DNA of 64,000 nt from NCBI RefSeq assembly GCF_044465595.1, contig NZ_JBITLV010000001.1, forward strand, positions 1,178,001 through 1,242,000, in the 5' to 3' direction. Origin of the DNA: Spongisporangium articulatum. Its GTDB lineage: Bacteria; Actinomycetota; Actinomycetes; Actinomycetales; Kineosporiaceae. Below the pieces are notes generated by a model. It searched no databases, had not been told where the DNA came from, and saw only the letters and a program-made list of their open reading frames with translations. The translations under genes and the position numbers were made by a program. Below are positions 1 to 8,172 of the stretch, piece after piece; the first letter of the stretch is position 1; each line of letters begins with the position of its first letter.

Positions 1-1
1 G

Positions 2-247
2 ATCCCGCGGTTCCTGCCCGAGCTGATCGAGGCGCGCGGGTTCTCGATGGGGGTCAACTACGGCTGCGAGAGGGTCCGGTTCCCGACCCCCGTTCCGGTC
101 GGACGGCGGGTGCGGGCCGGGATGGTCGTCGACGAGGTCACCGAGGTGGCCGGCGGGGCGCAGTTCCGGGCCACGATCACGATCGAGCTGGAGGAGGCGG
201 CGAAGCCGGCCTGCGTCGCCGTCGTCCTGCTGCGCCGCTACCTCTGA
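2..247 (+). CDS. MaoC-like (R)-hydratase/dehydratase, C-terminal part
   Basis: The reading frame is open from the window edge and ends at TGA 245-247, so only the last 81 or so residues are visible. They read as the distal half of a hot-dog fold MaoC-type enoyl-CoA hydratase: a GVNYGCERVRFPTPVPVG segment, the usual FSMGVNYGxxxVRFPxPVPVGxxVR core, then beta strands VRAGMVVDEV and QFRATITIEL and a closing ACVAVVLLRRYL strand. The catalytic Asp/His of the family lies upstream, outside the window. By family it would hydrate or dehydrate acyl-CoA thioesters in the cytoplasm. The physiological substrate cannot be inferred from this fragment. Confidence 0.8.
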   Translation: MPRFLPELIEARGFSMGVNYGCERVRFPTPVPVGRRVRAGMVVDEVTEVAGGAQFRATITIELEEAAKPACVAVVLLRRYL

Positions 248-283
248 GGGTCTTCACGCGTTTTTCACGCCTGAACGGCCCAG

Positions 284-325
284 ATCACGCCGCTGCCGCG
301 CGTTCTCGCGCTGCGGCGGCGTGAT
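284..325. other. GC-rich hairpin just upstream of the permease start
   Basis: Ten-base perfect arms (284-293 and 316-325, ATCACGCCGC and its complement) enclose a 22-nt loop that can itself pair (GCGCG/CGCGC). It ends nine bases before the GTG at 335, where no strong Shine-Dalgarno sequence is seen. It may terminate the MaoC transcript or modulate translation of the permease. There is no T-tract. Confidence 0.45.
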
Positions 326-334
326 GATGGCCGG

Positions 335-2317
335 GTGGCTACGCAGGACGAGATCATCCCGGTTCAGGTGATCGAGAGACCGGCCGAACCGAGCCGAGGT
401 TTCAAGGGCTGGCTGCTGGAGGGTCTGGCCGACCGGTCGAGGCGCCATCAGGGGCCGCACGCCGTCCCGCACCAGGAGCACCCGCGCCACCCGTGGTGGC
501 AGGTCATGTGCCTGACGGGCGTCGACTACTTCTCCACCCTCGGCTACCAGCCGGGCATCGCCGCGCTGGCCGCGGGCGCCGTCGCCCCCTTCGCCACGCT
601 CGTGCTCGTCGCGCTGACGCTGCTCGGCGCGCTGCCGGTCTACCGCCGGGTGGCCCGCGAGAGCCCCCACGGAGAGGGGTCGATCGCGCTGCTGGAGCGC
701 GTGCTGCCCTGGTGGGCGGGCAAGCTGTTCGTGCTCGTGCTGCTCGGGTTCGCGGCCACGGACTTCCTGATCACGATCACCCTGTCGGCGGCCGACGCGA
801 CCGCGCACGTCGAGGAGAACCCGTTCGCGCCGAGCTTTCTCGAGGGCCACACCGTGCTGATCACCCTGGTGCTGGTGGCGGCGCTGGCCGCCGTGTTCCT
901 GCGCGGGTTCACCGAGGCCATCGGCATCGCGGTGGTGCTGGTGGTGCTCTACCTGAGCCTGAACGCGGTCGTCGTCGTCGCGTCGCTGGTCGAGATCGTG
1001 CAGTCGCCGCACCTCGTCACCCAGTGGCAGAACCTGCTGCGCACCGAGCATCCGAACTGGCTCGCCGTCGTCGGGGTCGCCCTGCTCGTGTTCCCCAAAC
1101 TGGCTCTCGGGCTCTCGGGTTTCGAGACCGGGGTGGCCGTGATGCCGCAGATCAAGGGGGCCGTCGACGACACGGACCGGCACCCGCACGGCCGGATCCG
1201 CGGAGCGCACCGGCTGCTGACGACGGCCGCGCTGATCATGAGCGTCTTCCTGATCCTGTCCAGCTTCATCACGTCGGTGCTGGTCCCGCAGGACGCCCTG
1301 CAGAAGGGCGGCGAGGCCAACGGCCGGGCCCTGGCCTACCTGGCTCACGAGCACCTGGGCTCCGCGTTCGGGACGGTCTACGACCTGAGCACGATCGCCA
1401 TCCTCTGGTTCGCCGGCGCCTCGGCCATGGCCGGGCTGCTCAACCTCGTCCCCCGATACCTCCCGAGGTACGGCATGGCCCCGCACTGGGCACGCGCCGT
1501 CCGGCCCCTGGTCCTGGTCTTCGGTGCGGTGGCGCTGTTCGTCACCTGGTCCTTCGACGCGGATGTCGACGCGCAGGGCGGTGCGTACGCCACCGGCGTC
1601 CTGGTGCTCATCACCTCGGCGGCGGTGGCCGTCACGCTCTCGGCCCACCGCCACCGTGAGCGGGGGTGGACGGCGGCCTTCGCCGCCGTGGCGGCCGTCT
1701 TCACCTACACGACGGTCGCCAACGTGATCGAACGTCCGGACGGCGTCCGCATCGGTGCGTGCTTCATCGCGGCGATCCTGGTGGTCTCCTTCGCGTCCCG
1801 GGTCCGGCGGGCGTTCGAGCTGCGGGCCACCTCGATCTCGTTCGACGAGCGGGCCCGGGAGTACGTCGAGGCGGCCGCGAAGTGCGGGACCCTACGGATC
1901 GTCGCCAACGAGCCGGGTGCCCGGGACGCGCGTGAGTACCGGGAGAAGACGCTCGAGGTCCGGCACGACAACGACGTGCCGAAGTGGGCACCGTTGGTCT
2001 TCCTCGAGGTGACCGTCACGGACGCCTCGGACTTCGAGACCGAGTTGCACGTGGAGGGGGAGGAACGGTTCGGGTACCGCATCCTCAAGGTCCGCAGCCC
2101 CGCGATCGCCAACACCGTGGCCGACCTGTTGCTGGCCATGCGCGAGATGACCGGGCTGGTGCCGCACGTCTACTTCAGCTGGACCGAGGGCAACCCGGTG
2201 CTCAACCTGCTGCGCTTCCTCTGGATCGGTGACGGCGAGGTGGCCCCCGTGACCCGTGAGGTGTTGCGAGAGGCTGAGCCCGACCCGGAGCGGCGACCCC
2301 GGGTACACGTCAGCTGA
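335..2317 (+). CDS. APC-superfamily permease with cytoplasmic C-terminal domain
   Basis: A 660-residue protein starting at GTG 335. Residues about 50-490 hold roughly twelve hydrophobic segments. An early MCLTGVDYFSTLGYQPGIA stretch resembles the unwound TM1 substrate site of APC-family amino acid or cation transporters. The last 165 residues form a soluble domain (from about RATSISFDERAREYVEAAA onward), unlike a plain amino-acid permease and reminiscent of the long cytoplasmic tails of KUP- and KimA-type uptake systems. Location would be the plasma membrane. Substrate is not determinable: amino acid or potassium are both possible. It stands alone, 87 nt after the MaoC gene. Confidence 0.8.
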   Translation: MATQDEIIPVQVIERPAEPSRGFKGWLLEGLADRSRRHQGPHAVPHQEHPRHPWWQVMCLTGVDYFSTLGYQPGIAALAAGAVAPFATLVLVALTLLGALPVYRRVARESPHGEGSIALLERVLPWWAGKLFVLVLLGFAATDFLITITLSAADATAHVEENPFAPSFLEGHTVLITLVLVAALAAVFLRGFTEAIGIAVVLVVLYLSLNAVVVVASLVEIVQSPHLVTQWQNLLRTEHPNWLAVVGVALLVFPKLALGLSGFETGVAVMPQIKGAVDDTDRHPHGRIRGAHRLLTTAALIMSVFLILSSFITSVLVPQDALQKGGEANGRALAYLAHEHLGSAFGTVYDLSTIAILWFAGASAMAGLLNLVPRYLPRYGMAPHWARAVRPLVLVFGAVALFVTWSFDADVDAQGGAYATGVLVLITSAAVAVTLSAHRHRERGWTAAFAAVAAVFTYTTVANVIERPDGVRIGACFIAAILVVSFASRVRRAFELRATSISFDERAREYVEAAAKCGTLRIVANEPGARDAREYREKTLEVRHDNDVPKWAPLVFLEVTVTDASDFETELHVEGEERFGYRILKVRSPAIANTVADLLLAMREMTGLVPHVYFSWTEGNPVLNLLRFLWIGDGEVAPVTREVLREAEPDPERRPRVHVS

Positions 2318-2420
2318 GGGTCACCGGGATCAATGGCGACATAAGGAAATGCCATCTTCCGGGTACTGTGCGTAAGGGCGGTGGCGTGGATCACGTCCCG
2401 CCCCTTACTCTCCGGTATTT

Positions 2421-3650
2421 ATGAGCAGCGCTGCCCCCCAGAGACTGGACTCCCTGACCGGCCTGCGCGGCGTGTTCTCCACGACGGTCTTCGTGGGCCA
2501 TGTCGCGGCCAGCTGGATCTTCGCCTACGAGTTCAGCAAGGTGATGCTCGGCATCATCGTGGGGCCCGGCCAGGCCGCGGTCGGCTGGTTCTTCATGACC
2601 AGCGGTTTCGTCCTCGTGTGGATCGCCCGGCCGCACGAGAAGCCCCGGGACTTCTTCCGCCGCCGGATCGCCAAGATCTTCCCGAACCACCTGGTCACGT
2701 GGGGTGCCGGTGCGGTCCTGCTGTACACCCTCGGCACGTGGACCGGCTGGAAGGTGCTGCCCAGTCTCGTCCTGGTCCACGCGTGGATCCCGCTGCCGGC
2801 CGTGCTGATCAACGTCGACGGCCCGAACTGGTCGCTGTCGAACGAGGCCTTCTTCTACCTGCTCTTCCCGCTGACCCTGGTCTGGGTCCGCCGGATCCGC
2901 CCCGAACGCCTGTACGCCTGGGTCATCGCCCTCGTCGGGATCATCTGGGCCTGGACGATCTTCGTCGCCGTGGTTCTGCCCTCCGGCGACAAGATCTGGG
3001 GCCTGGTCCCGTCGGTGCCCTTCTACTTCCTGATGTGGTTCCCGCCGGCGCGACTGCCGGAGTTCCTGCTCGGCATGATCATCGCCCGGATGGTCATGGA
3101 GGGGCAGTGGAAGCGCGTGCACGGCGGCTGGACCGTCGGTCTGTTGCTGGCCGCGTGGGCGCTCTCGCTCGTCATCCCGAGGCCCTTCGGCTTCGTGGCG
3201 CCGTTCCTGCCCGGCATGGTGCTGATGACCGGCAACGCCGCCGTGGCCGACCTGTCCGGCGTCAAGCAGCGTTTCGCCAAGCCGTGGCTGGTCTGGCTGG
3301 GTGACCGGTCGTTCGCGTTCTACCTGATCCACCTGTTGGTGCTCACCTACGCGCTGCGCCTCTTCGGGCCCGAGCCTGAGCGTTTCGGCCCCGGTCTGTG
3401 GGCGTGGCCGCTCGGCCTGCTCTACGTGCTCGCCTGCCTGGCCGTCTCGATCTACCTGGCCCACCTGCTGCACACCAAGGTCGAACTCCCGGCCATGCGC
3501 AAGTGGGGGCGGGCGGCCCGGGCGCCGAAGTCGGCGGCGCCGACCGAGGTGACGGCGACGGAGGTGTCCGCGACGGACGTGGCGGCGGCCGAGGCGGCGA
3601 AGGCGCAGGTGGACGACGTCCCCTCGCCGCAGGGCGAGCCCGCCCGCTAG
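2421..3650 (+). CDS. Acyltransferase-3 family membrane protein
   Basis: 409 residues from ATG 2421. The start LDSLTGLRGVFSTTVFVGH is the classic acyltransferase-3 opening (LxxLRGxAAxxVxxxH), with the proposed catalytic His in FVGHVAASW. About ten membrane segments follow, including the usual SNEAFFYLLFPL motif around residue 140 and a late FAFYLIHLLVL. Family members O-acylate sugars, lipids or antibiotics on the outer side of the membrane. The final 50 residues are an Ala/Thr-rich cytoplasmic tail of low complexity. The gene has no obvious cell-wall neighbours, so its acceptor is unknown. It is followed directly by a palindromic repeat. Confidence 0.88.
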   Translation: MSSAAPQRLDSLTGLRGVFSTTVFVGHVAASWIFAYEFSKVMLGIIVGPGQAAVGWFFMTSGFVLVWIARPHEKPRDFFRRRIAKIFPNHLVTWGAGAVLLYTLGTWTGWKVLPSLVLVHAWIPLPAVLINVDGPNWSLSNEAFFYLLFPLTLVWVRRIRPERLYAWVIALVGIIWAWTIFVAVVLPSGDKIWGLVPSVPFYFLMWFPPARLPEFLLGMIIARMVMEGQWKRVHGGWTVGLLLAAWALSLVIPRPFGFVAPFLPGMVLMTGNAAVADLSGVKQRFAKPWLVWLGDRSFAFYLIHLLVLTYALRLFGPEPERFGPGLWAWPLGLLYVLACLAVSIYLAHLLHTKVELPAMRKWGRAARAPKSAAPTEVTATEVSATDVAAAEAAKAQVDDVPSPQGEPAR

Positions 3651-3655
3651 GAACT

Positions 3656-3741
3656 GTCGTGATCATGCACAAACGCATGATCCGAGCCTCTGAGCGTCAG
3701 GTTCACCGGACGAGAATCATGCGTTTGTGCATGATCACGAC
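3656..3741. repeat. GATCATG palindromic repeat, copy A (long perfect inverted repeat)
   Basis: Perfect 26-nt arms at 3656-3681 and 3716-3741 flank a 34-nt loop. Each arm contains GTGATCATGCACAAACGCA. It fills the gap between the convergent acyltransferase and ferredoxin genes. The ferredoxin stop codon (3735-3737) lies inside the right arm. Probably a bidirectional transcription terminator and a member of the dispersed family seen also at 20765, 23470, 29280 and 59021. Confidence 0.85.
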
Positions 3742-3965
3742 GAAGAAAGACGGAGCGCGAGGCGGGGGCACATCCGGACCGCCTGGCGGGCCGGCTGTTC
3801 CAGACCGTCCGGGACGGCGCCCAGCACCCCCGGGGGCCGGTCGCCGGCGCCGCCGTGGGGCAGCGGGTAACCCCACGGGTCCTCACTCAGCAGTTCGGGC
3901 AGCAGGTCGGCGCACAACCCGCGGCCCTGGCAGGCGGTCCAGTCGATCGACAGCTGTCGGGCCAT
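3735..3965 (-). CDS. 3Fe-4S type ferredoxin
   Basis: 76 residues starting at ATG 3965, one base after the stop of the NuoF-like gene (TGA-G-ATG), so translationally coupled. Cysteines are C12 and C18 (ACQGRGLCA) plus C66 followed by Pro (MCP). This is the three-cysteine pattern of small actinobacterial 3Fe-4S ferredoxins. As the last gene of the ApbE/ferric-reductase-like operon it probably shuttles electrons to or from the NuoF-like flavoprotein. The stop codon falls in the palindromic repeat downstream. The linker between C18 and C66 is longer and more Gly/Pro-rich than in P450 ferredoxins. Confidence 0.85.
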   Translation of the reverse strand: MARQLSIDWTACQGRGLCADLLPELLSEDPWGYPLPHGGAGDRPPGVLGAVPDGLEQPARQAVRMCPRLALRLSSS

Positions 3966-3966
3966 C

Positions 3967-5214
3967 TCAGGCCACCTCCCGCCGGGCGACGAGACAGTGC
4001 CCGTGCCGGTGCGCCTCGACGTCGGCCGCGAAGGTGCTCAGCGTGCTGGAGACCAGGCCGGCCGTACCGTCGGGGTGGCGGCAGGCGCCCCGGCCGGTGA
4101 CGATCCCGGCGGCCTGGGCGATGGCCCCGACCAGGTCGAGCCCGGCGGAGCCGGCCGCGGTCGGCCGGGCCAGCCGCTCGGTCAGGTCCGCGAGGTGGGG
4201 CAGCCCGAACCGGCAGGGCCCGCATTGGCCGGCCGACTGCTCGGCCAGGTAGCGCACGATCGACGCGGTCAGCCCAAGACCGCACTGCGCCCCGATCGGG
4301 ATGATCACCCCCGCACCGGGTCTCGCCCCCTGGCGGGCCAGGTCCTCGGTGGCCAGGGTGACGCCGGCCGCCGACGGCAGCCACCGTCCGTGGTAGCCGC
4401 CGACCAGTACCGGGCCCGCGGTGCCCGGCGGCCAGCCCACCTGCTCCAGCAGGCGCTCCAGCCGGGTCTCGGGGTCCACCTCGTGCACGACGCCCCGGCC
4501 CGAGGGGGCGTAGACGGTGGTCAGCCGGGTGCCGGCGACCCTCCTCGACGGGTCGGTGGTGTGGGCCGCGCGGACCAGGAGGGCCAGCTGGGCCAGGGTC
4601 TCCACGTTCTGCACCAGGGTCGGCCGGCCGTCGAGCCCGCGCCGGACGACCCGCTCGGTCCCGCCGCGGGGCACCGCCCGGTCACCGGCCAGCGCCGCGA
4701 CCACCGCGGTCTCCTGCCCGGCCACGAAGCCAGGAGCGGCCGCGACGACGCGCACGCTCGCCGGGGCCGCCCCCGCCGTCCGTCCGGCCCGCTCGCGTTC
4801 GGCCAGGGCCCGGCGGACGCCGTCCACCGCGGCGGCGTGCAGGTACAGCACGATCTCCCGGGCGCCGACCGCGACCGCCGCGGCCTGGGCCCCGTCGATC
4901 ACCAGGTGCGGGGCCGACCTCAGCAGGGCCCGGTCCTTCAGGCTGGCCGGTTCGCCCTCGCTGCCGTTGCCGATGACGAGCGGGCGGCCCAGGGTCGAGT
5001 TCGACGCCACCGCACGCAGTTTCGTCGCGGTCGGGAAGCCGGCGCCGCCGCGGCCGCGCAGGTGCTCGCGTTCGGCGGCGCCGAGCACCTCCTCCGCGTG
5101 CAGCGACGGCAGCGGGCCGTGCGCGCCCAGGTGGGCGGCCAGGTCGGGGCCCGGGGCCGCCAGCATCCGGACGCGCACGTGGGGGACCGCGAAGTCCTGG
5201 TCGAGGGTGGTCAT
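3967..5214 (-). CDS. NuoF-like NADH/flavin oxidoreductase with SLBB-type and Fe-S regions
   Basis: 415 residues from ATG 5214, chosen because it overlaps the upstream stop (ATGA) and has GGAGG before it; the frame is open much further upstream but without homology. The FMN/NADH site is visible as GRGGAGFPTATKL and NGSEGEPASLKDRALL, as in NuoF/HoxF. The C-terminal cluster motif is SAGQCGPCRFG followed by GRGACRHPDG, so the first Cys of the usual SCGxCxPCR motif is Ala. This may be the norm in the subfamily. It likely passes electrons between a pyridine nucleotide, FMN and the ferredoxin encoded next. Confidence 0.85.
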   Translation of the reverse strand: MTTLDQDFAVPHVRVRMLAAPGPDLAAHLGAHGPLPSLHAEEVLGAAEREHLRGRGGAGFPTATKLRAVASNSTLGRPLVIGNGSEGEPASLKDRALLRSAPHLVIDGAQAAAVAVGAREIVLYLHAAAVDGVRRALAERERAGRTAGAAPASVRVVAAAPGFVAGQETAVVAALAGDRAVPRGGTERVVRRGLDGRPTLVQNVETLAQLALLVRAAHTTDPSRRVAGTRLTTVYAPSGRGVVHEVDPETRLERLLEQVGWPPGTAGPVLVGGYHGRWLPSAAGVTLATEDLARQGARPGAGVIIPIGAQCGLGLTASIVRYLAEQSAGQCGPCRFGLPHLADLTERLARPTAAGSAGLDLVGAIAQAAGIVTGRGACRHPDGTAGLVSSTLSTFAADVEAHRHGHCLVARREVA

Positions 5215-5801
5215 CGGAGGGCCTCCTGCCGGGGTCGGGATGCGGTGCGGGCTGCGGGGCGGCGTGCTGCGGCCGGCGTCTCCTGAAGGGCCGGGTGGAT
5301 CACCAGGGCGCCGGCGACCGCCGCGAGGCAGGCGACGTCGACGGCGATCATCCAGAGGCTTGTGCGGTCGGTGCCGGTGAAGACGCCGTGCAGCAGGGCC
5401 ATCGGCCAGAGGGCGTAAGCGGCCAGGTGGACGCCGCGCCAGGCCTTCAGGGGCAACCGGTCGCGCGCGAGGCTGGTCACCACGAGGGCGAGCGTGAGAT
5501 CGAGAGCCAGGGTGCCGAGACCGGTCCACAGGGGCCGGTACTCGGCCGTGAAGGGCAGTACCAGGTCGACGACCCTCAGCTGTGCATACGGATCGAACAT
5601 CAGGGTCGTCACGTGCACCACGAGGAACACGACGGCCATCAGCGCGGTGCTGCGGTGCACGGTCACGACCGCCAGCCGGGGCAGGCCGAGGAACGAGCGG
5701 CCGCGCCGGGTCGCGATGCCCAGCACCACGACCGTGGTGAGCAGGACCAGCGACACCACGCCGCTGCCGCGGGCCAGGTACCACAGTGCGTCGGTACTCA
5801 T
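5211..5801 (-). CDS. Ferric-reductase-like transmembrane heme protein
   Basis: 196 residues from ATG 5801, which overlaps the ApbE stop (ATGA). Five or six membrane helices carry paired histidines (TVHRSTALM, LVVHVTTLM, VHLAAYALWP, LLHGVFTG), the arrangement of the FRD/YedZ-MsrQ di-heme fold. It would move electrons across the plasma membrane between the cytoplasmic NuoF-like/ferredoxin pair and an extracytoplasmic flavoprotein. The Ala/Arg-rich C-terminus is disordered. An N-terminal extension is open in frame but looks like antisense of ApbE, so it was not included. Confidence 0.85.
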   Translation of the reverse strand: MSTDALWYLARGSGVVSLVLLTTVVVLGIATRRGRSFLGLPRLAVVTVHRSTALMAVVFLVVHVTTLMFDPYAQLRVVDLVLPFTAEYRPLWTGLGTLALDLTLALVVTSLARDRLPLKAWRGVHLAAYALWPMALLHGVFTGTDRTSLWMIAVDVACLAAVAGALVIHPALQETPAAARRPAARTASRPRQEALR

Positions 5802-6757
5802 GCCGCTCTCCGTGGTTCGGCGGGCCAGCCCTGCAGGGTCACGACGGAGCCGTCGGCGTGCACCAGCCGGGCCGGGCCCCCGGCGCGGCGCAGCCTGGCC
5901 ACGGCCCCGGCGCCCCGCACCAGCGCCGCCGTCGTCGCGGTGTTCGCGGCGACGCACGAGGCGGCGGCCACGCTGACCGTCCGCCACACCGGCTCGGCGG
6001 GCAGGCCCGTGCGCGGGTCGAGGATGTGGTGCACCAGCCGGGTGCCGTGCCGCCAGCGCCGGCTCAGGGTGCTGGAGGTGGCCAGACCGCCGCCGTGCAG
6101 CGCGACCACGGTGGCCGGCTGGTCGGCGCCGTCCTGCACCCGGACCTGCCAGCCGAGCGCGGGCGACGGCCCGGCGGTGGCGAGGTCGCCACCGAGCGAG
6201 ACCAGCACTCCCGTGCCGAGTTGCGCGTGCACGCGGGCCGCGGCCAGGTCGGCCGCCCGGGCCTTGGCGGTGGCCCCCAGGTCGAGCCGGACGCCGGGGG
6301 CCAGTCGCAGCCGGTGCCCGTCGAGGAGGACCCGTTCGGCGACCGGCGCGTGGACCCTCCGGACGACGGTGACCGGCACGCCGAGCGCCGGTTCCCGGGC
6401 CGCGACGGCGGCGAAGTCCTCGGTGTAGCCCAGGGCGTGCAGCGCGTCGGCGAGCGTCGGGTCGACGTCACCGTCGCTGAGCCGGGCCGCGGTGATCGCC
6501 GCGTGCACGAGATCGGCCAGCACGGGCGAGATCTGGGTGTCCACCCCGCCGTCGGCCGAGCGAGGCAGCATCATCAGCTCGCTGTCGGCCCGGAACCGGC
6601 TGGCGGCCGCGTCCACCCAGGCCAGCTGTTCGCGCACGAGGTGCGCGGCGTCGTCGGCCAGGTCCGGGTCGGTCACCAGCACCCGGGCGACCGTCCCCCA
6701 GACCGGCCACTGCCGGGCGTTGTCCGGCACGGGAAGCGTCTCCACGAGCGGCATCAC
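5798..6757 (-). CDS. apbE: FAD:protein FMN transferase (ApbE family)
   Basis: 319 residues from GTG 6757, which overlaps the previous stop as GTGA; ATG 6754 is the next in-frame choice. Family signatures are SRFRADSELMMLPRSA near residue 55, DGDVDPTLADALHALGY near 95, the LRLAPGVRLDLGATAKARAADLAA stretch around 160 and LVSLGGDLATAG. The conserved C-terminal region ILDPRTGLPAEPVWRTVSV is present. ApbE covalently attaches FMN to Thr/Ser of secreted redox proteins using FAD and Mg2+. No signal peptide or lipobox is evident in the chosen start, so its compartment is uncertain. Its substrate should be an operon partner. Confidence 0.92.
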   Translation of the reverse strand: MMPLVETLPVPDNARQWPVWGTVARVLVTDPDLADDAAHLVREQLAWVDAAASRFRADSELMMLPRSADGGVDTQISPVLADLVHAAITAARLSDGDVDPTLADALHALGYTEDFAAVAAREPALGVPVTVVRRVHAPVAERVLLDGHRLRLAPGVRLDLGATAKARAADLAAARVHAQLGTGVLVSLGGDLATAGPSPALGWQVRVQDGADQPATVVALHGGGLATSSTLSRRWRHGTRLVHHILDPRTGLPAEPVWRTVSVAAASCVAANTATTAALVRGAGAVARLRRAGGPARLVHADGSVVTLQGWPAEPRRAA

Positions 6758-7008
6758 GACCCCCCGGAGGTGACGGACCCCGAGCCGCTGCCGCCGCTCA
6801 GGGTGCTCGAGGAGTCCGAATCGCTCCAGCTGGAGCCGGAACTCGAGTCGTCGGAACCCGTGGTGGCGGTCGTGCCCGTCGAGGTGTCGTCACTCGTGCT
6901 CGCGGCGTGGGCCGCGATCGCGACCCCCAGCGTGCCCGCGACGGCCACCCCGGCGATCGCGGCGGTGACCGATCGGGCCAGCCGCCCGGCGTCGTCCCGG
7001 CTGTTCAT
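6754..7008 (-). CDS. Small membrane-anchored Ser/Thr/Gly-rich protein
   Basis: 84 residues from ATG 7008 with AGGAG ten bases upstream. One hydrophobic segment (residues about 13-34, SVTAAIAGVAVAGTLGVAIA) precedes a tail made almost only of Ser, Asp, Thr and Gly. It heads the ApbE redox operon and overlaps apbE by GTGA. In related operons this position is often taken by an FMN-binding-domain protein, the ApbE target. Here no FMN-binding domain or clear flavinylation motif is seen, so it may be a membrane spacer or a truncated relative. Function unknown. Confidence 0.7.
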   Translation of the reverse strand: MNSRDDAGRLARSVTAAIAGVAVAGTLGVAIAAHAASTSDDTSTGTTATTGSDDSSSGSSWSDSDSSSTLSGGSGSGSVTSGGS

Positions 7009-7111
7009 CGTCCTGCTCCTCTCGTCGTCTGAGCAGGAGCGTGGAACTCCGGTCTGGGCGTCTGCCGGAGTGAACCTGGGAGTCGCCGGTGGATGCCTGA
7101 CGGGTGTGGCG

Positions 7112-8074
7112 TCAGCCCGCCGCGCGGGCGTAGCGCTGCGAGATCGCCCGGACGGCGGCCCGCAGCTCCTCGGGGCCGCGCACCTCGAAGTCCCAGCCGA
7201 GGTAGGCCATCCAGCGAGCCAGGTCGTCCGCGTCGTCCGCCCCGATCGACAGCAGGCAGCGGTCGGCGCCGAGCGCGGTGACCATCCCCTCGCTCCACGC
7301 ACCCATCCGGGCCACGACCTGCTCGGCGCCCGCGTGCACCACCACCTCGCCGTGGAACTTCTGCCGCACCCGGCGGGCGTTGCGGGACACGTAGGCGGCG
7401 ACGTCCTCCTCGGGCAGTGGGCGCGGCCGGAACCGGTGCCCGATCCCGGTCGGTTCGCTGAGCCGGTCGACCCGGAAGGTGCGCCAGTCGTCGCGGTCGC
7501 CGTCCCAGGCGACCAGGTACCAGCGCCGCCCCCAGTTCACCAGGCGGTGCGGTTCGACCCGGCGTTCGGTGGCGGCGCCGGAATGGTCGGAGTACTGGAA
7601 CCGGACCCGCTCGTGGTCGCGGGCGGCGGCGGCCAGCAGGGCCAGGACCCGCGAGTCGACCTGCGGCCCGCCCCGGCCCCCGGCGACCCGGACCGTGTAG
7701 GCCTGGAGCGCTTCCACCTGTGCCGCAAGGCGTTTGGGGAGCACCTGCTGCAGTTTGGCGAGCGCCCGCAACGACGTCTCCTCGATGCCCTCGACCGCCC
7801 CGCCCGCCACCGTGCGCAGGCTGACCGCGATGGCCACGGCCTCGTCGTCCTCCAGCAGCAGCGGCGGCATCGCCGTCCCGGCGGCCAGCCGGTAGCCGCC
7901 GACGGCGCCGCGCGTGGCCTCGACCGGGTAGCCCGGGTCGCGCAGCCGCTCGACGTCGTTGCGGACCGTGCGGGTGCTCACCTCGAGCTTGCGGGCGAGC
8001 TCGGGGCCGGGCCACTCGCGCGGGGTCTGGAGCAGTGAGAGCAGCTGGAGCAGGCGGGCGGAGGTCTGGCTCAT
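7112..8074 (-). CDS. YafY/DeoR-like HTH regulator with WYL domain
   Basis: 320 residues from ATG 8074. Residues about 4-60 are a winged HTH (RLLQLLSLLQ...ELARKLEVSTRTVRNDVERL). The WYL domain follows, with RFQYSDHSG..RRVEPHRLVNWGRRWYLVAWD around 155-190, and a C-terminal WCX region (RCLLSIGADDADDLARWMAYLGW). WYL regulators bind nucleic-acid or small-molecule ligands and often control a neighbouring gene. It is divergent from the MFS exporter at 8173 across a perfect 15-bp palindrome. A TAATCT box seven bases before the ATG suggests a leaderless transcript. Confidence 0.9.
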   Translation of the reverse strand: MSQTSARLLQLLSLLQTPREWPGPELARKLEVSTRTVRNDVERLRDPGYPVEATRGAVGGYRLAAGTAMPPLLLEDDEAVAIAVSLRTVAGGAVEGIEETSLRALAKLQQVLPKRLAAQVEALQAYTVRVAGGRGGPQVDSRVLALLAAAARDHERVRFQYSDHSGAATERRVEPHRLVNWGRRWYLVAWDGDRDDWRTFRVDRLSEPTGIGHRFRPRPLPEEDVAAYVSRNARRVRQKFHGEVVVHAGAEQVVARMGAWSEGMVTALGADRCLLSIGADDADDLARWMAYLGWDFEVRGPEELRAAVRAISQRYARAAG

Positions 8075-8098
8075 GGGATCGAGATTAGATCCGAATGC

Positions 8099-8113
8099 GG
8101 AAGGAAACCTTCC
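8099..8113. promoter_or_regulatory. Candidate WYL-regulator operator
   Basis: Perfect palindrome GGAAGG-AAA-CCTTCC in the 98-nt gap between the divergent WYL regulator and MFS genes, close to the -35 position of the regulator's own promoter (TAATCT at about 8082-8087). It fits autoregulation plus control of the exporter. Confidence 0.55.
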
Positions 8114-8172
8114 TATTGGCTGTCTAGCTTCGCCGTCGAACCGATCGACGCGACGACGAAGGAGCCCCTCCC

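Noticed and set aside
284..325. Riboswitch ahead of the APC permease
   Set aside because: Only a simple hairpin is present; no recognisable aptamer core, and the leader is too short.
254..1654. Long antisense open frame opposite the APC permease
   Set aside because: Arg/Gln/Asp-rich low-complexity translation, typical of the antisense of GC-rich genes. The same holds for the long antisense frames at 2391-3473, 8113-9591, 12756-14708, 15029-16246, 60664-63105 and others.
3656..3741. CRISPR array from GATCATG repeats
   Set aside because: Units are inverted as well as direct, at most three per locus, spacers are not regular and no cas genes are present.
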